The position numbers and the translations under genes were made by a program. This document shows positions 9,040 through 18,360 of a stretch of DNA of 64,000 bases, one piece after another. Each line of letters begins with the position of its first letter. The first letter of the stretch is position 1. The notes under the pieces are model-generated. The model was not told the origin of the DNA. It saw nothing but the letters and a program-made list of their open reading frames with translations, and did not search any database. The DNA is from UBA1309 sp047605645. Lineage in GTDB: Bacteria > Bacteroidota > Bacteroidia > Bacteroidales > Dysgonomonadaceae. The stretch is from positions 1 to 64,000 of the forward strand of contig JASGFJ010000027.1 of the NCBI GenBank assembly GCA_047605645.1, read 5' to 3'.

Positions 9040-9247
9040 ATATCTCTACCAATAAGGAATACTATTTTTGTTGTTATGTAAAACAAAAAATCAGCCACAA
9101 TGTTGAAGCGAATGGAAAATTTATCTCTTTTTTTATTCCCTCGAATTGGATTAAGAGCATCATTGAAACAAAAATAAAAAGAGAGTTTAAATCGCCATTT
9201 CACGTTTCTAAAGAAGTTTTTATGAATTATATTGATGAAAGATGTAT

Positions 9248-9255
9248 TACTTTTG
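9248..9255 (+). promoter_or_regulatory. -7 box of metNIQ
   Basis: TACTTTTG, 27 bases before the metN ATG. I see no SAM riboswitch in the short leader. Confidence 0.55.
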
Positions 9256-9282
9256 CATATTCTTAAGCATTGAAACTCCATT

Positions 9283-10311
9283 ATGGTCAAAATAGAAAAT
9301 ATTTCAAAAACATTTTATCGGAAAGGTGTTCCTTTCAAGGCTTTGGATGATGTAAGCCTGGAGATAGAGGAGGGCCAAATTGTGGGCATTATCGGAAGCT
9401 CCGGAGCAGGAAAAAGCACCTTAATACGATGTGTCAATCTCCTTGAAAAACCGGATTCCGGAAAAGTGCTAATCGACGGAATAGACCTAACCAGCTTACC
9501 TTCAAAAAAGTTGGCAACGGAGCGGAAAAAGATAGGTATGATATTTCAGCATTTCAACCTGCTATCTTCCCGTACGGTTTTCGAAAATATTGCTCTCCCT
9601 CTGGAATTAGACAAAGTAGATAAGGGTAAAATAGAGAAAAGAGTATCCGAGTTACTTCAACTGGTGGATCTGGAGGAAAAAAGAGACGAATATCCTAAAA
9701 ATCTTTCCGGTGGACAAAAACAACGGGTTGCCATTGCCCGCGCCTTGGCCAATGAGCCGCACCTGCTTCTTTGCGACGAAGCAACCAGTGCTCTTGACCC
9801 GTCCACTACTTTATCCATCCTCCGCCTGCTGCGTGACATCAACAACCGGTTGAATATAACAATTCTATTGATCACGCATGAAATGGATGTTGTGAAAACG
9901 ATTTGCGACAATATTGCGGTGATAGATCAGGGTAAAGTAGTTGCAAACGGTACATTGGAAGAACTTCTCACCAAAGATTCGCATCCGATTCTCCGCAAAT
10001 TTATGCAAACCAATTCCTTAGGACTTCCTCAGGAGCTTCACAAAAAGCTTCGCAAAACACAGGAGAAAGGATTGTATCCGGTAATAGAACTCGAGTTCAA
10101 CGGAACAATGGCTGTGGACGAATTATTGTCATACATCCAAGAAAATGAAACGACAACATTCTCCACGATCAAATCCGACATGGAAACGATCGGCAACAAG
10201 AGTTATGGCAAGCTTATTTTACATGTGAAGGCCGAACAAGGCAAATTCGATGTAATTGCAAGTTATTTAAACAACAATCAGATAAACATAAATCTTCGGG
10301 GATATGCTTGA
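9283..10311 (+). CDS. metN: Methionine ABC transporter ATP-binding protein
   Basis: 342 residues. Walker A GSSGAGKST, signature LSGGQKQRVAIARALA, Walker B LLLCDEATSALDP and the H-loop LLITHEMDVV are present. A C-terminal NIL domain (about 265-342) is the methionine-sensing domain that inhibits transport when internal methionine is high. It is the first gene of metN-metI-metQ; its stop overlaps the metI start. Confidence 0.95.
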   Translation: MVKIENISKTFYRKGVPFKALDDVSLEIEEGQIVGIIGSSGAGKSTLIRCVNLLEKPDSGKVLIDGIDLTSLPSKKLATERKKIGMIFQHFNLLSSRTVFENIALPLELDKVDKGKIEKRVSELLQLVDLEEKRDEYPKNLSGGQKQRVAIARALANEPHLLLCDEATSALDPSTTLSILRLLRDINNRLNITILLITHEMDVVKTICDNIAVIDQGKVVANGTLEELLTKDSHPILRKFMQTNSLGLPQELHKKLRKTQEKGLYPVIELEFNGTMAVDELLSYIQENETTTFSTIKSDMETIGNKSYGKLILHVKAEQGKFDVIASYLNNNQININLRGYA

Positions 10312-10957
10312 TGCCACCACACTATTATTGCTAAAAGGGCTTTGGGAAACAATCGTTATGACGTTTGCTTCCGGATTTTTTGGTTTTCTCATTGGCCTTC
10401 CTGCCGGAACAGCTTTGTTTTTGACAAGAAAAGGACAATTGCTTGAAAACAAGACGTACCACCGCCTGCTGGCTACACTCGTGAATGTATTCCGATCAAT
10501 CCCCTTTATCATATTGATTGTCTGGATGATTCCATTCACCCGGATGCTGGTAGGGACATCCATTGGAATGGCTGCAGCACTTGTACCGTTAAGCATCGGC
10601 GCAGCACCTTTTATCGCACGGCTGGTAGAAAACAGTTTATTGGAAGTACCCGGCGGACTGATAGAAACGGCCCGATCAATGGGAGCTACTCCGTTTCAGG
10701 TTGTAACGAAAGTACTTTTACCGGAAGCTCTACCTTCGTTGGTCAACAATGCAGCCATTACACTCATTACATTGGTCGGATATTCGGCAATGGGAGGTGC
10801 CGTGGGCGCCGGAGGATTAGGGCAGATCGGATATCAATACGGATACATCGGATACGATACATTCATTATGAATACAGTACTTGTGCTGTTGGTTGCGCTG
10901 GTATTTCTTATTCAATTTGCCGGAGATAAAATTTCTCGAAAACTGAATCACAAATAG
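10304..10957 (+). CDS. metI: Methionine ABC transporter permease
   Basis: 217 residues with five hydrophobic segments and the permease EAA loop (ETARSMGATPFQVVTKVLLPEA region, about 124-145). Begins inside the end of metN (8-bp overlap), implying translational coupling. Forms the inner-membrane channel of the D/L-methionine importer with MetN. Confidence 0.95.
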   Translation: MLDATTLLLLKGLWETIVMTFASGFFGFLIGLPAGTALFLTRKGQLLENKTYHRLLATLVNVFRSIPFIILIVWMIPFTRMLVGTSIGMAAALVPLSIGAAPFIARLVENSLLEVPGGLIETARSMGATPFQVVTKVLLPEALPSLVNNAAITLITLVGYSAMGGAVGAGGLGQIGYQYGYIGYDTFIMNTVLVLLVALVFLIQFAGDKISRKLNHK

Positions 10958-10990
10958 AATTGTTTAGTGTAAATAAAAACAAAACATAGA

Positions 10991-11083
10991 TATGAAGCAA
11001 AGCATGATTTTTATTGAATCACTCTAAAGGAAGATTAAAAAAATCAGGCAAGTTCCATACCACCTACTAGTAAAAATTTACGT
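10991..11083 (+). repeat. Dispersed leader element, copy 3 (between metI and metQ)
   Basis: Starts TATGAAGCAAAGCATG, has arms ATGATTTTTATTGAATC and GATTAAAAAAATCAGGC, and ends TAAAAATTTACGT directly before the metQ ATG. It therefore forms the whole metQ leader inside an operon. Confidence 0.8.
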
Positions 11084-11893
11084 ATGAAAAAATTAACTAT
11101 CCGGAATCTGATTCTTGTCGGAACCATTCTCTTAAGTTCTTGTGGTAAATCGTCAAAATCGGATACGCATTTCATTCAAGTGGGAATTTCGGCCGGACCG
11201 GAAAAAGAACTGGCAGAGGCTGCAAAGAAAGTGGCAAAAGAAAAATACAACCTCGATGTGGAGTTGGTCGTTTTCAACGATTATGTAATGCCGAACGAAG
11301 CACTCAGCAACAAAGAGATTGATGCCAATGCCTTTCAACATATTCCTTATCTGGAAGAGCAGTCCAAACAGAGAGGTTACAAACTGGTAGTGGTCGGAAA
11401 AACATTCCTCTACCCTATTATCGCGTATTCAAAAAAAATTAAATCCGTATCGGAATTACAAAACGGCAATACTGTTGCTATCCCGAACGACCCGACAAAC
11501 GGCGGCCGGGCTTTGCTCCTATTGCAAAAAAACAAACTAATCAAGTTGCGCGACGGTGTAGGTCTGCTACCGAAAGTGACTGACATTGTCGCGAATCCGA
11601 AAAATCTGAGAATCCTTGAAATAGAAGCTCCTCAGTTGACGAGAGTAATTGACGACAAAGATGTGGTGGTAGCTATTATCAATAATAATTTTGCCTCACA
11701 GGCAGGACTCGATGCCTCCCGGTATGGCATCATGACCGAAGATAAAGAATCTCCTTACATGAATGTGATTGTAGCCAGACCGGACAATAAGAATGCAGAA
11801 AATGTCAAAAACTTTGTCAAAGCTTATCAGTCGGCTGAAGTTGAAAAAACAGCAGAGAAAGCTTTCAAGGGACAAGCAATCAAAGGTTGGTAA
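11084..11893 (+). CDS. metQ: Methionine-binding lipoprotein of the MetNIQ importer
   Basis: 269 residues. Signal peptide ending in lipobox LLSSC, then the NlpA/MetQ domain: VGISAGPEKELAEAAKK, NDYVMPNEALSNKEIDANAFQH, AIPNDPTNGGRALLLL. It captures methionine at the cytoplasmic membrane for MetNI. Unlike the tight metN-metI junction, metQ is separated from metI by about 126 bp that is mostly a dispersed repeat, which could allow separate control or translation of metQ. Confidence 0.95.
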   Translation: MKKLTIRNLILVGTILLSSCGKSSKSDTHFIQVGISAGPEKELAEAAKKVAKEKYNLDVELVVFNDYVMPNEALSNKEIDANAFQHIPYLEEQSKQRGYKLVVVGKTFLYPIIAYSKKIKSVSELQNGNTVAIPNDPTNGGRALLLLQKNKLIKLRDGVGLLPKVTDIVANPKNLRILEIEAPQLTRVIDDKDVVVAIINNNFASQAGLDASRYGIMTEDKESPYMNVIVARPDNKNAENVKNFVKAYQSAEVEKTAEKAFKGQAIKGW

Positions 11894-11920
11894 TATTTCT
11901 CTCCGTTATGAGTGTTAGGG

Positions 11921-11992
11921 TGAATGAAATTCGCCTGTTTCTTGAATCATAGATCGGGGAGTTCTAATAAAATTCAGGCTTTGTTTCATTCG
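11921..11992 (-). repeat. Dispersed leader element, copy 4 (no adjacent gene start)
   Basis: On the minus strand: GAATGAAACAAAGCCTGAAT, then ATGATTCAAGAAACAGGCG. Arms at 11967-11979 and 11933-11949. It points toward the 3' end of metQ, so it does not serve as a leader for any gene here; its inverted repeat may instead act downstream of metQ. Confidence 0.7.
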
Positions 11993-12002
11993 GGAATGCC
12001 CC

Positions 12003-12105
12003 TAATTAGCTGTAAGTATATACACCTATAACTCGATAAAAAATAAGCAACATCGAAAATCAGATACATAAAACTAATTTTTCATGGAGCGACTTCGTAT
12101 ATTAT
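12003..12105 (+). repeat. Second repeat family, copy A (about 100 bp)
   Basis: Shares with 15932-16021 the blocks TAATTAGCTGYAAGYAKATA, an AAAAAATA tract, and ATACMTAAAACTWATTTT followed by ATGGRGC. Function unknown. Confidence 0.65.
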
Positions 12106-12129
12106 CACAACATTGGATATAGGCAATTA

Positions 12130-12244
12130 CTGCGATACTCGTGTGACACCATCACTAGCGTTAGTGTGATACCTTCACTCGTGCTAGTGCGATACCCTCA
12201 CTAGCGTTAGTGTGACATCATCATCCGTACGCGTGTCATATCTT
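12130..12244. repeat. Tandem array of five 23-bp units with palindromic core
   Basis: Units at 12130, 12153, 12176, 12199 and 12222, each exactly 23 bp. Best units carry CACTAGCGTTAGTG, a 5-bp stem with GCGT loop, followed by TGATACCTT or a variant. Outer units are diverged. There are no spacers, so it is not a CRISPR. Confidence 0.85.
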
Positions 12245-12460
12245 CATAAAAAATAGGACTGAAAATAGCGGAAAACGAAGGTCAAGTATTTTAGCCGAAT
12301 GAAAAAAATACCGAATTTGGCATGTTGGGGCAGATTTGCAATGCTTACGCAATTCTCCAAAGGACACTACGCTAGAAGGAAGTTGTTTCCAAAGAAAATA
12401 AAGTTTAACAGAATAAATAGTTGCAAACACTGTCGGGTAGAAGCACCCAAGCATCGCAAA

Positions 12461-12491
12461 AGAGGTTGTTCCGCCGTTTGGAACAACCTCT
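12461..12491. terminator. Perfect 12-bp hairpin, probably a bidirectional terminator
   Basis: AGAGGTTGTTCC pairs with GGAACAACCTCT around a 7-base loop. Plus-strand side is followed by TCTTCCTTTT and the minus side by TTTTG. It lies about 70 bp after the hppA stop (minus) and could also end plus-strand transcription from metQ. Confidence 0.7.
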
Positions 12492-12563
12492 TCTTCCTTT
12501 TATAATAACTCATCCTCATTCCGATGAGGACATAAGATTCATCAACTCATTTCATGTAACCGA

Positions 12564-14996
12564 TTACTTCTGGATACGCATTTTATAGAAAGAGCGATAC
12601 ACAAAAACAAGTGCAATAATAAGAAAGACAACACCAAAATAAGGAGCTATATCTCTGAAGTTTTCACTGATGGCTATTTCCATTGCCAATAAACCAAACA
12701 ATGTCGTAAATTTGATAATCGGATTTAATGCCACAGAGGAAGTATCTTTAAACGGATCGCCGACCGTATCACCCACAACCGTCGCATCATGAAGCGCTGT
12801 ACCTTTTGCATTCATGTCCACCTCAACCACTTTCTTTGCATTATCCCAGGAACCTCCTGCATTGGCCATAAAGACAGCTTGGAAAAGGCCGAACACAGCA
12901 ATGGCAATCAGGTAACTCACAAACAAAGCGACAGCATGATTCCCTCCTACTCCCGACGGTGACGACAGGCAGGCAAAAGACAAGGCAAAGAGAAATACGG
13001 CGATGAATATATTGAACATCCCTTTCTGAGCATATTGCGTACAAATTTTCACCACTTCAGTAGATGATTTCTCGTCGGCCTTCTTCGGTGAGTTCGGGTC
13101 CAAATTGATATGCTTCTTAATAAATTCCACTGCCCGAAAAGCTCCGGTCGTAACCGCCTGAGTAGAAGCCCCTGTAAACCAATACACAACAGATCCACCA
13201 AGAAGAAGTCCAAGGATCGTATACGGATTCAACAGGTTAAGAATATCTTCCGGCCGCACACCAAGAGTCTTCTGAATCATCAGAATCAATGAAAAAATCA
13301 TGGTCGTTGCTCCGACTACGGCTGTTCCAATCAGTACCGGTTTGGCCGTTGCCTTAAAAGTATTTCCGGCTCCATCGTTAGCTTCCAGGTAATATTTGGA
13401 TTTTTCGAAATCAGGTTTAAATCCGAAATCACGTTCTATTTCCTCCGAGATATTGGGTATTTCTTCTATTAAAGACAACTCGTATACCGACTGGGCGTTA
13501 TCAGTAACCGGACCGTAGCTATCCACAGCAATCGTCACCGGCCCCATTCCCAACAAACCAAATGCAACAAGCCCAAACGCAAAAATAGAAGGATAAACCA
13601 TAATGGACTCCAATCCCATTGTACTGAAAAGATAGGCCACAAACATCAATATAAAAAATACAAATCCTTTCCAGAAAGCACTGAAATTACCGGCTACAAA
13701 TCCGGATAAAATCACCAGGGAAGCCCCACCTTCTTTTCCGGCATTCACAATTTCCTTCACATGTGCTGATTTGGGCGAAGTGAAAAGTTTTGTAAATTCA
13801 GGAATCAACGCGCCACCCAGCGTTCCACAACTAATAATAGAGGAGAGTATCCACCACATATCCGTATTCCCGTTTAAATCGCGAATCACGAAATAACTTC
13901 CTGCAAAAGTAGCTGCAATAGACAACAAAGAGGTGATCCAAACCAGAGTTGTCAAAGGTTTCTCAAAATCCAGATTTTCACTGTTCCCGTAGACAGCTTT
14001 ACTAATAAATCCGTTTATATAGAATGCTGCAAGTGATGTAAGCACCAGCAATATGCGCATAACAAAAATCCATGTCAGAAGCTGTACCTGAAGCCCGGCA
14101 GTAAGTTCACCGTTTCCGACCACTCCAACAGCCAGAAGAATAAAAGAGACCAACGCAACGCCAGTTACACCGTAGGTTTCAAAGCCATCGGCCGTAGGGC
14201 CAACGCTGTCACCGGCATTGTCTCCGGTACAGTCAGCAATTACTCCGGGATTGCGGGGATCGTCTTCGCCAATCTTAAATACCACTTTCATTAAATCGGA
14301 ACCGATGTCAGCTATTTTTGTAAAAATACCACCGGCTATACGCAAAGCGGATGCTCCGAGAGACTCCCCGATGGCAAACCCGATGAAACAGGCTCCGGCC
14401 AAACGTCCGGGCATCAATAAAAGGATGACCAGCATAAGAATTAACTCAACGCAAATCAGCACGACGCCAATACTCATACCTGCATCAAGCGGGATATTCA
14501 AGAGGTGAAGAGGCTTGCGGCGCAGAGAAGCGAAAGCCATGCGCGCATTAGCCAAAGTATTCATGCGTATCCCGAAAGCCGCAACAGCGTATGAACCTAA
14601 AATACCAATCACAGTCCAGGCAAGAATCAACAAAACACCACCTATACCAAAGAGCTGGTGTCCGTTGTGATCTTTAGCCAGAAACCCGAAGTAGCAGGCG
14701 ACTGTCGCTCCGATAAAAATGAAAAGAATCGCAAGGAATTTCCCTTGCTGTTTCAGGTACGCTGAGCAAGTTTTGTAAATTACTTCTGAAATTTCAAGCA
14801 TCGCCCGATGGGCAGGCACCTTTCTAATTTTCAGAAAATGATACACTCCGAATAAAATTCCAAGTAGAGTTACCAGAAATCCCCAATAGAGGATCGATGA
14901 TTGTTTTATTCCGTCAGGAACAACTAAGTCCGCCTCACTACCTCGAACAATAAAAGGAGAGGCAAAAGATAAAATTAAAATCAGTAGCTTTTTCAT
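12564..14996 (-). CDS. hppA: Membrane-bound cation-translocating pyrophosphatase
   Basis: 810 residues with about 16 hydrophobic segments. Hydrolyses pyrophosphate and pumps H+ or Na+ across the inner membrane. The active-site motifs are DIGSDLMKVV, EDDPRNPGVIADCTGDNAGD and, near the C-terminus, DATVVGDTVGDPFKDTS. The potassium-dependence site normally reads GNTTAA in K+-dependent enzymes and GNTTKA in K+-independent ones; here it is GNTFKA (about residue 543-548), which suggests K+ independence. I cannot decide the ion by eye. A hydrophobic N-terminal start (MKKLLILILSFASPF) precedes the first conserved helix. It is monocistronic, with a hairpin terminator downstream. Confidence 0.95.
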   Translation of the reverse strand: MKKLLILILSFASPFIVRGSEADLVVPDGIKQSSILYWGFLVTLLGILFGVYHFLKIRKVPAHRAMLEISEVIYKTCSAYLKQQGKFLAILFIFIGATVACYFGFLAKDHNGHQLFGIGGVLLILAWTVIGILGSYAVAAFGIRMNTLANARMAFASLRRKPLHLLNIPLDAGMSIGVVLICVELILMLVILLLMPGRLAGACFIGFAIGESLGASALRIAGGIFTKIADIGSDLMKVVFKIGEDDPRNPGVIADCTGDNAGDSVGPTADGFETYGVTGVALVSFILLAVGVVGNGELTAGLQVQLLTWIFVMRILLVLTSLAAFYINGFISKAVYGNSENLDFEKPLTTLVWITSLLSIAATFAGSYFVIRDLNGNTDMWWILSSIISCGTLGGALIPEFTKLFTSPKSAHVKEIVNAGKEGGASLVILSGFVAGNFSAFWKGFVFFILMFVAYLFSTMGLESIMVYPSIFAFGLVAFGLLGMGPVTIAVDSYGPVTDNAQSVYELSLIEEIPNISEEIERDFGFKPDFEKSKYYLEANDGAGNTFKATAKPVLIGTAVVGATTMIFSLILMIQKTLGVRPEDILNLLNPYTILGLLLGGSVVYWFTGASTQAVTTGAFRAVEFIKKHINLDPNSPKKADEKSSTEVVKICTQYAQKGMFNIFIAVFLFALSFACLSSPSGVGGNHAVALFVSYLIAIAVFGLFQAVFMANAGGSWDNAKKVVEVDMNAKGTALHDATVVGDTVGDPFKDTSSVALNPIIKFTTLFGLLAMEIAISENFRDIAPYFGVVFLIIALVFVYRSFYKMRIQK

Positions 14997-15656
14997 AAAA
15001 CAGAGAGATAAGGTTTATATCACATCTCTTTAAAAAGTAAAGAGATTCACAACGATTTCATCCAAAAAAAATGAATATATCATTCATTTACGCTAACTGA
15101 AAATTCAAGGCTAAGTTACAAAAAAGAAATTATTCATTTTACAAAAAAGCTCAAAAAAAATTGGTTATTTTTACTAAACGAGAGAATGAACTATCAACAG
15201 TAACCAACTGATTCTGAAAACAAATAAAGAATGTCACTTTATTTTGGCAATAAGCATCCTTTTGATATAAAACAAGCATTCAAAACAGCTATTTTTTTCT
15301 TTACAAAAGGACAGTACTTCTCTCTCCAATTATTCCATTCCGGGCTTCACCCGACAGAGATAATCCCGATTGAAGTAAGCTCTTTTTCTCAGATTTAGCC
15401 TCATCGCTCCAAATAGATGACCATTACAAGAAAAGGGAGCAACTTTGCAAACTGAAATTTTAGGGAACAATTCCTCCGGATTCAAAACTGAACTTCCGGG
15501 CAATCGTTTTACAGAACAAACAAAGCTAAACAACCGGATATACCCGTTTGCAATCATCCGTTCCGCTTCCGGAGCCTTGTTTGGGAGTAATTGCCGGCAA
15601 CAATATTCATTTACTCCGGCAAATAGAATGGAATTCTACACTGTTGCTCTTCATCA
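14997..15656. other. Intergenic region upstream of hppA, no gene seen
   Basis: AT-rich. A short inverted repeat ATCTCTTT/AAAGAGAT lies at about 15023-15046, 27-50 bp before the hppA start, and could affect its leader. Small frames at 15330-15557 and 15445-15660 show no family features. Confidence 0.4.
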
Positions 15657-15934
15657 ATGAAGTATGATAATATATACCACACATTGAAGACATTTGCCAT
15701 ACACAAGCAATTTACGGTGTTGCCCTGAATAAATTTTTAGAATGGTGTGATTCGCATTACAAAGCAAGCACATCCCTAAAGAGCACAACAACGGACTAAA
15801 ACTTAGAAAGCCAAAGCCTTCTGAAGAAGATAAAAAAGAAGCATTACAGAAGCCTATTTGCAATGATTTATACTAAAAAGTACGAGCCACATTCTATATA
15901 TAAGGAATGTATTCCAGTAAGCAAACGTTCATAA
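15657..15934 (+). pseudogene. Broken small gene, unknown family
   Basis: Starting MKYDNIYHTLK, the frame must shift by one base near 15690 to continue as DICHTQAIYGVALNKFLEW and CDSHYKASTSLK; a TAA stop at about 15799 then interrupts it before NLESQSLLKKIKKKHYRSL. The protein-like composition across one frameshift and one stop is the evidence. I do not recognise the family. It lies directly before a repeat copy. Confidence 0.4.
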
Positions 15935-16021
15935 TTAGCTGCAAGCAGATACACGCGTATTATACGTGATAATAAAAAATAGGAGGAATTGTATACCTAA
16001 AACTTATTTTATGGGGCTACT
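15932..16021 (+). repeat. Second repeat family, copy B
   Basis: Matches 12003-12105: TAATTAGCTGCAAGCAGATA, AATAAAAAATAG, ATACCTAAAACTTATTTT and ATGGGGCTACTT. The middle differs in length by several bases. Confidence 0.65.
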
Positions 16022-16305
16022 TACCAAAATATAGCTTTACCTAAAGACAGAAGGATTTTCCCATTCCTGAATTATCCATTTAAAGAGACACAAGCTTGGC
16101 TATCGCTCACATTCGAAAAGAAACCTGAAATCAACCGTCATAAATGCGACGAGACAGTCACACCTTAACAAATCCATTCCGACTGCACCAATCACATACC
16201 AATTGCCTTCGCTCAAACAGAACCTTATTTTTGAAGTCAAACAAAAGAAACCGATAAACAGAATTCACACAAAGGGCAGAATTTGCAACGCCGGCAAAAG
16301 AGTCA

Positions 16306-16352
16306 TAAAAAAATAAGTCCGGCATCAGAAACCATATTCCATCCGCCGGACT
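16306..16352 (-). terminator. Rho-independent terminator of the amino acid permease gene
   Basis: On the minus strand AGTCCGGC (16352-16345) pairs with GCCGGACT (16323-16316), followed by TATTTTTTT. It lies about 50 bp after the permease stop. Confidence 0.75.
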
Positions 16353-16402
16353 CAAGAATCAAATATAAATAGCCTGTAAACTTTCCCTCAGGCATTCATG
16401 TA

Positions 16403-18088
16403 TTATTTAGTTCTCCCCATCAAATTTCGGGTTACAAACAGAATTAAATGAATAGCTGCAAATATCAAAGAGAAATAAAGCAGGGCAAAGTCATTGGCTC
16501 CAAAATAGAAATGATGAAGTAAAGTCACAATTACCAACACGACAGAAAGTATCAGACCAACAATTCCCACTAATCGGTTGGCCTGAGGAACAGTCTTAGG
16601 ATCGGTACTGGTGAGTTTGCTGTGCCGAACTCCATAGAACAGATAAATATCCAATCCAACAATCATCCAGACAATCAAACGAATCCAGGTATCAAACGGA
16701 AGAAAAACCATCATAAAGAAACAAACAATAATTCCTAAGACAGGAACAAGAGGCACCAACGGAGTACTGAAAGCACGAGGTGCTTCGGGCATTTTCTTTC
16801 GCATCACCATCACCCCAATACATACCAGAATGAATGCAAACAAAGTACCGATACTAGCCATTTCTCCAACGACCCTACCGGGTATGAAAGCAGCAAACAG
16901 GCTAACAAGCAACATAAAAAACAGATTCGCCTTATAAGGAGTTTTGAATCGGGAATGCACATGAGAAAAACGACGGGGAAGAAGTCCATCCTTACTCATC
17001 GAATAGAATACACGGCTTTGTCCCAAAAGAAGAACTAGAATGACAGAGGCATACCCTAAAAGAACAGCAACAAGAATACAGGTATTCAGCCACGGATAAG
17101 CAGGAACAACGATTCCGCCGGCCCCCATTTCACCCATATTTTTAACCGCTATTGCTATCGGTGCAAGATGATCACCGGCATCACCGCTGTTGAAAGCTTT
17201 ATAATTCACAACTCCTGTCATTACAAAAGCAAAAATGACATATAAAATCGTACAAATCAATAAAGAGCCTAGAATACCTATCGGCATCGATTTTTTGGGA
17301 TTTTTTGTTTCCTGTGCAGCAGTACTGACAGCATCAAACCCAATGTAAGCAAAAAAGACGACAGCAGCGGCACGGATAACTCCAGTCCACCCAAAATGTC
17401 CGAACTCTCCTGTGTTTTGAGGAATGAAAGGAATATGGTTTTCGGGACGAATATATTTAAATCCGACTATAATGAAGATCAATACAATCGAAACTTTCAG
17501 AACCACAATAATGAGATTGAACAACGAAGATTCGCCTGTACCCTTTATCAGAATAAGTGAAGTGAGCACTACGATAAAAACTGCCGGAAGATTAATAATA
17601 CCGTGTACGACTTGTCCCCCGACAAGTGCTGTATCAAAAGGAGTCATTATCAATTCGGGAGGTAGTGAAAGGTCGAAAGCATGAAACAAAGCATTCAGGT
17701 AGCCCGACCAACTGGAAGCAACCGTAGCAGACGCAACAGCATACTCCAACACCAAATCCCATCCGATTATCCAGGCTATGAATTCTCCCATTGTCGCATA
17801 CGAATAAGTATAAGCACTTCCAGCTACCGGAATCATAGAAGCAAACTCAGCGTAGCACAGTCCGGCAAAACAACACCCTAAAGCTGCAATCACAAACGAA
17901 AATACAATGGCAGGCCCGGCATAATTGGCAGCAGCCATACCGGTAATTGAAAACAGTCCGGCACCAATAATGGCACCGATTCCCAACGAAATCAGCCCCA
18001 TCGAGCCCAGAGATTTTTTCAAAGCATGTTCACCTGTACTTTGAGATTCACTTAACAGGTCTGCAAGCGGTTTTTTAGCAAATATCAT
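16403..18088 (-). CDS. APC superfamily amino acid permease (cationic amino acid transporter type)
   Basis: 561 residues from ATG 18088; a TATCTTTG -7 box at 18119-18112 excludes the upstream ATG at 18151. About 14 hydrophobic segments, with the APC signature in helix 1 (GIGAIIGAGLFSITGMAA) and FFAYIGFDAVSTAAQETKNP near helix 6. The 14-helix layout and these motifs match the YfnA/CAT group of proton-coupled amino acid importers; the substrate is not readable from sequence. Monocistronic, with its own promoter and terminator. Confidence 0.9.
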   Translation of the reverse strand: MIFAKKPLADLLSESQSTGEHALKKSLGSMGLISLGIGAIIGAGLFSITGMAAANYAGPAIVFSFVIAALGCCFAGLCYAEFASMIPVAGSAYTYSYATMGEFIAWIIGWDLVLEYAVASATVASSWSGYLNALFHAFDLSLPPELIMTPFDTALVGGQVVHGIINLPAVFIVVLTSLILIKGTGESSLFNLIIVVLKVSIVLIFIIVGFKYIRPENHIPFIPQNTGEFGHFGWTGVIRAAAVVFFAYIGFDAVSTAAQETKNPKKSMPIGILGSLLICTILYVIFAFVMTGVVNYKAFNSGDAGDHLAPIAIAVKNMGEMGAGGIVVPAYPWLNTCILVAVLLGYASVILVLLLGQSRVFYSMSKDGLLPRRFSHVHSRFKTPYKANLFFMLLVSLFAAFIPGRVVGEMASIGTLFAFILVCIGVMVMRKKMPEAPRAFSTPLVPLVPVLGIIVCFFMMVFLPFDTWIRLIVWMIVGLDIYLFYGVRHSKLTSTDPKTVPQANRLVGIVGLILSVVLVIVTLLHHFYFGANDFALLYFSLIFAAIHLILFVTRNLMGRTK

Positions 18089-18111
18089 ATCTTTTTGGTT
18101 GGTTATTTCTG

Positions 18112-18119
18112 CAAAGATA
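18112..18119 (-). promoter_or_regulatory. -7 box of the amino acid permease gene
   Basis: TATCTTTG on the minus strand, 24 bases before ATG 18088. Confidence 0.65.
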
Positions 18120-18313
18120 GTCGTATGTTTCACAAAAAGGGCACAAACCAATTAAAAAGATACTTTTCGCTCCAAAATACATCCATTTTGAATAAAACAT
18201 CCGCACATAATTAATCTTTTTGACATCAATATTCTTTTAGAAAGATAAATCTCTCAACCATAAAATTGAATTACCGGTATGGTAATAGAAGTTCGAAATC
18301 GAAAAAAAATAGC

Positions 18314-18321
18314 TATTTTTG
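18314..18321 (+). promoter_or_regulatory. -7 box of ettA
   Basis: TATTTTTG, 40 bases before the ettA ATG, in an otherwise AT-rich divergent region. Confidence 0.45.
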
Positions 18322-18360
18322 TAAAAAAACAAAGCATAATTATCACAACCAATTTCAGTT

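Noticed and set aside
12130..12244. Regular repeats that could be mistaken for a CRISPR array
   Set aside because: Units are directly adjacent with no spacers, and no cas genes are near.
12299..12505. 68-codon plus-strand frame before the hppA terminator
   Set aside because: It runs through the hairpin terminator and has no family features or promoter.
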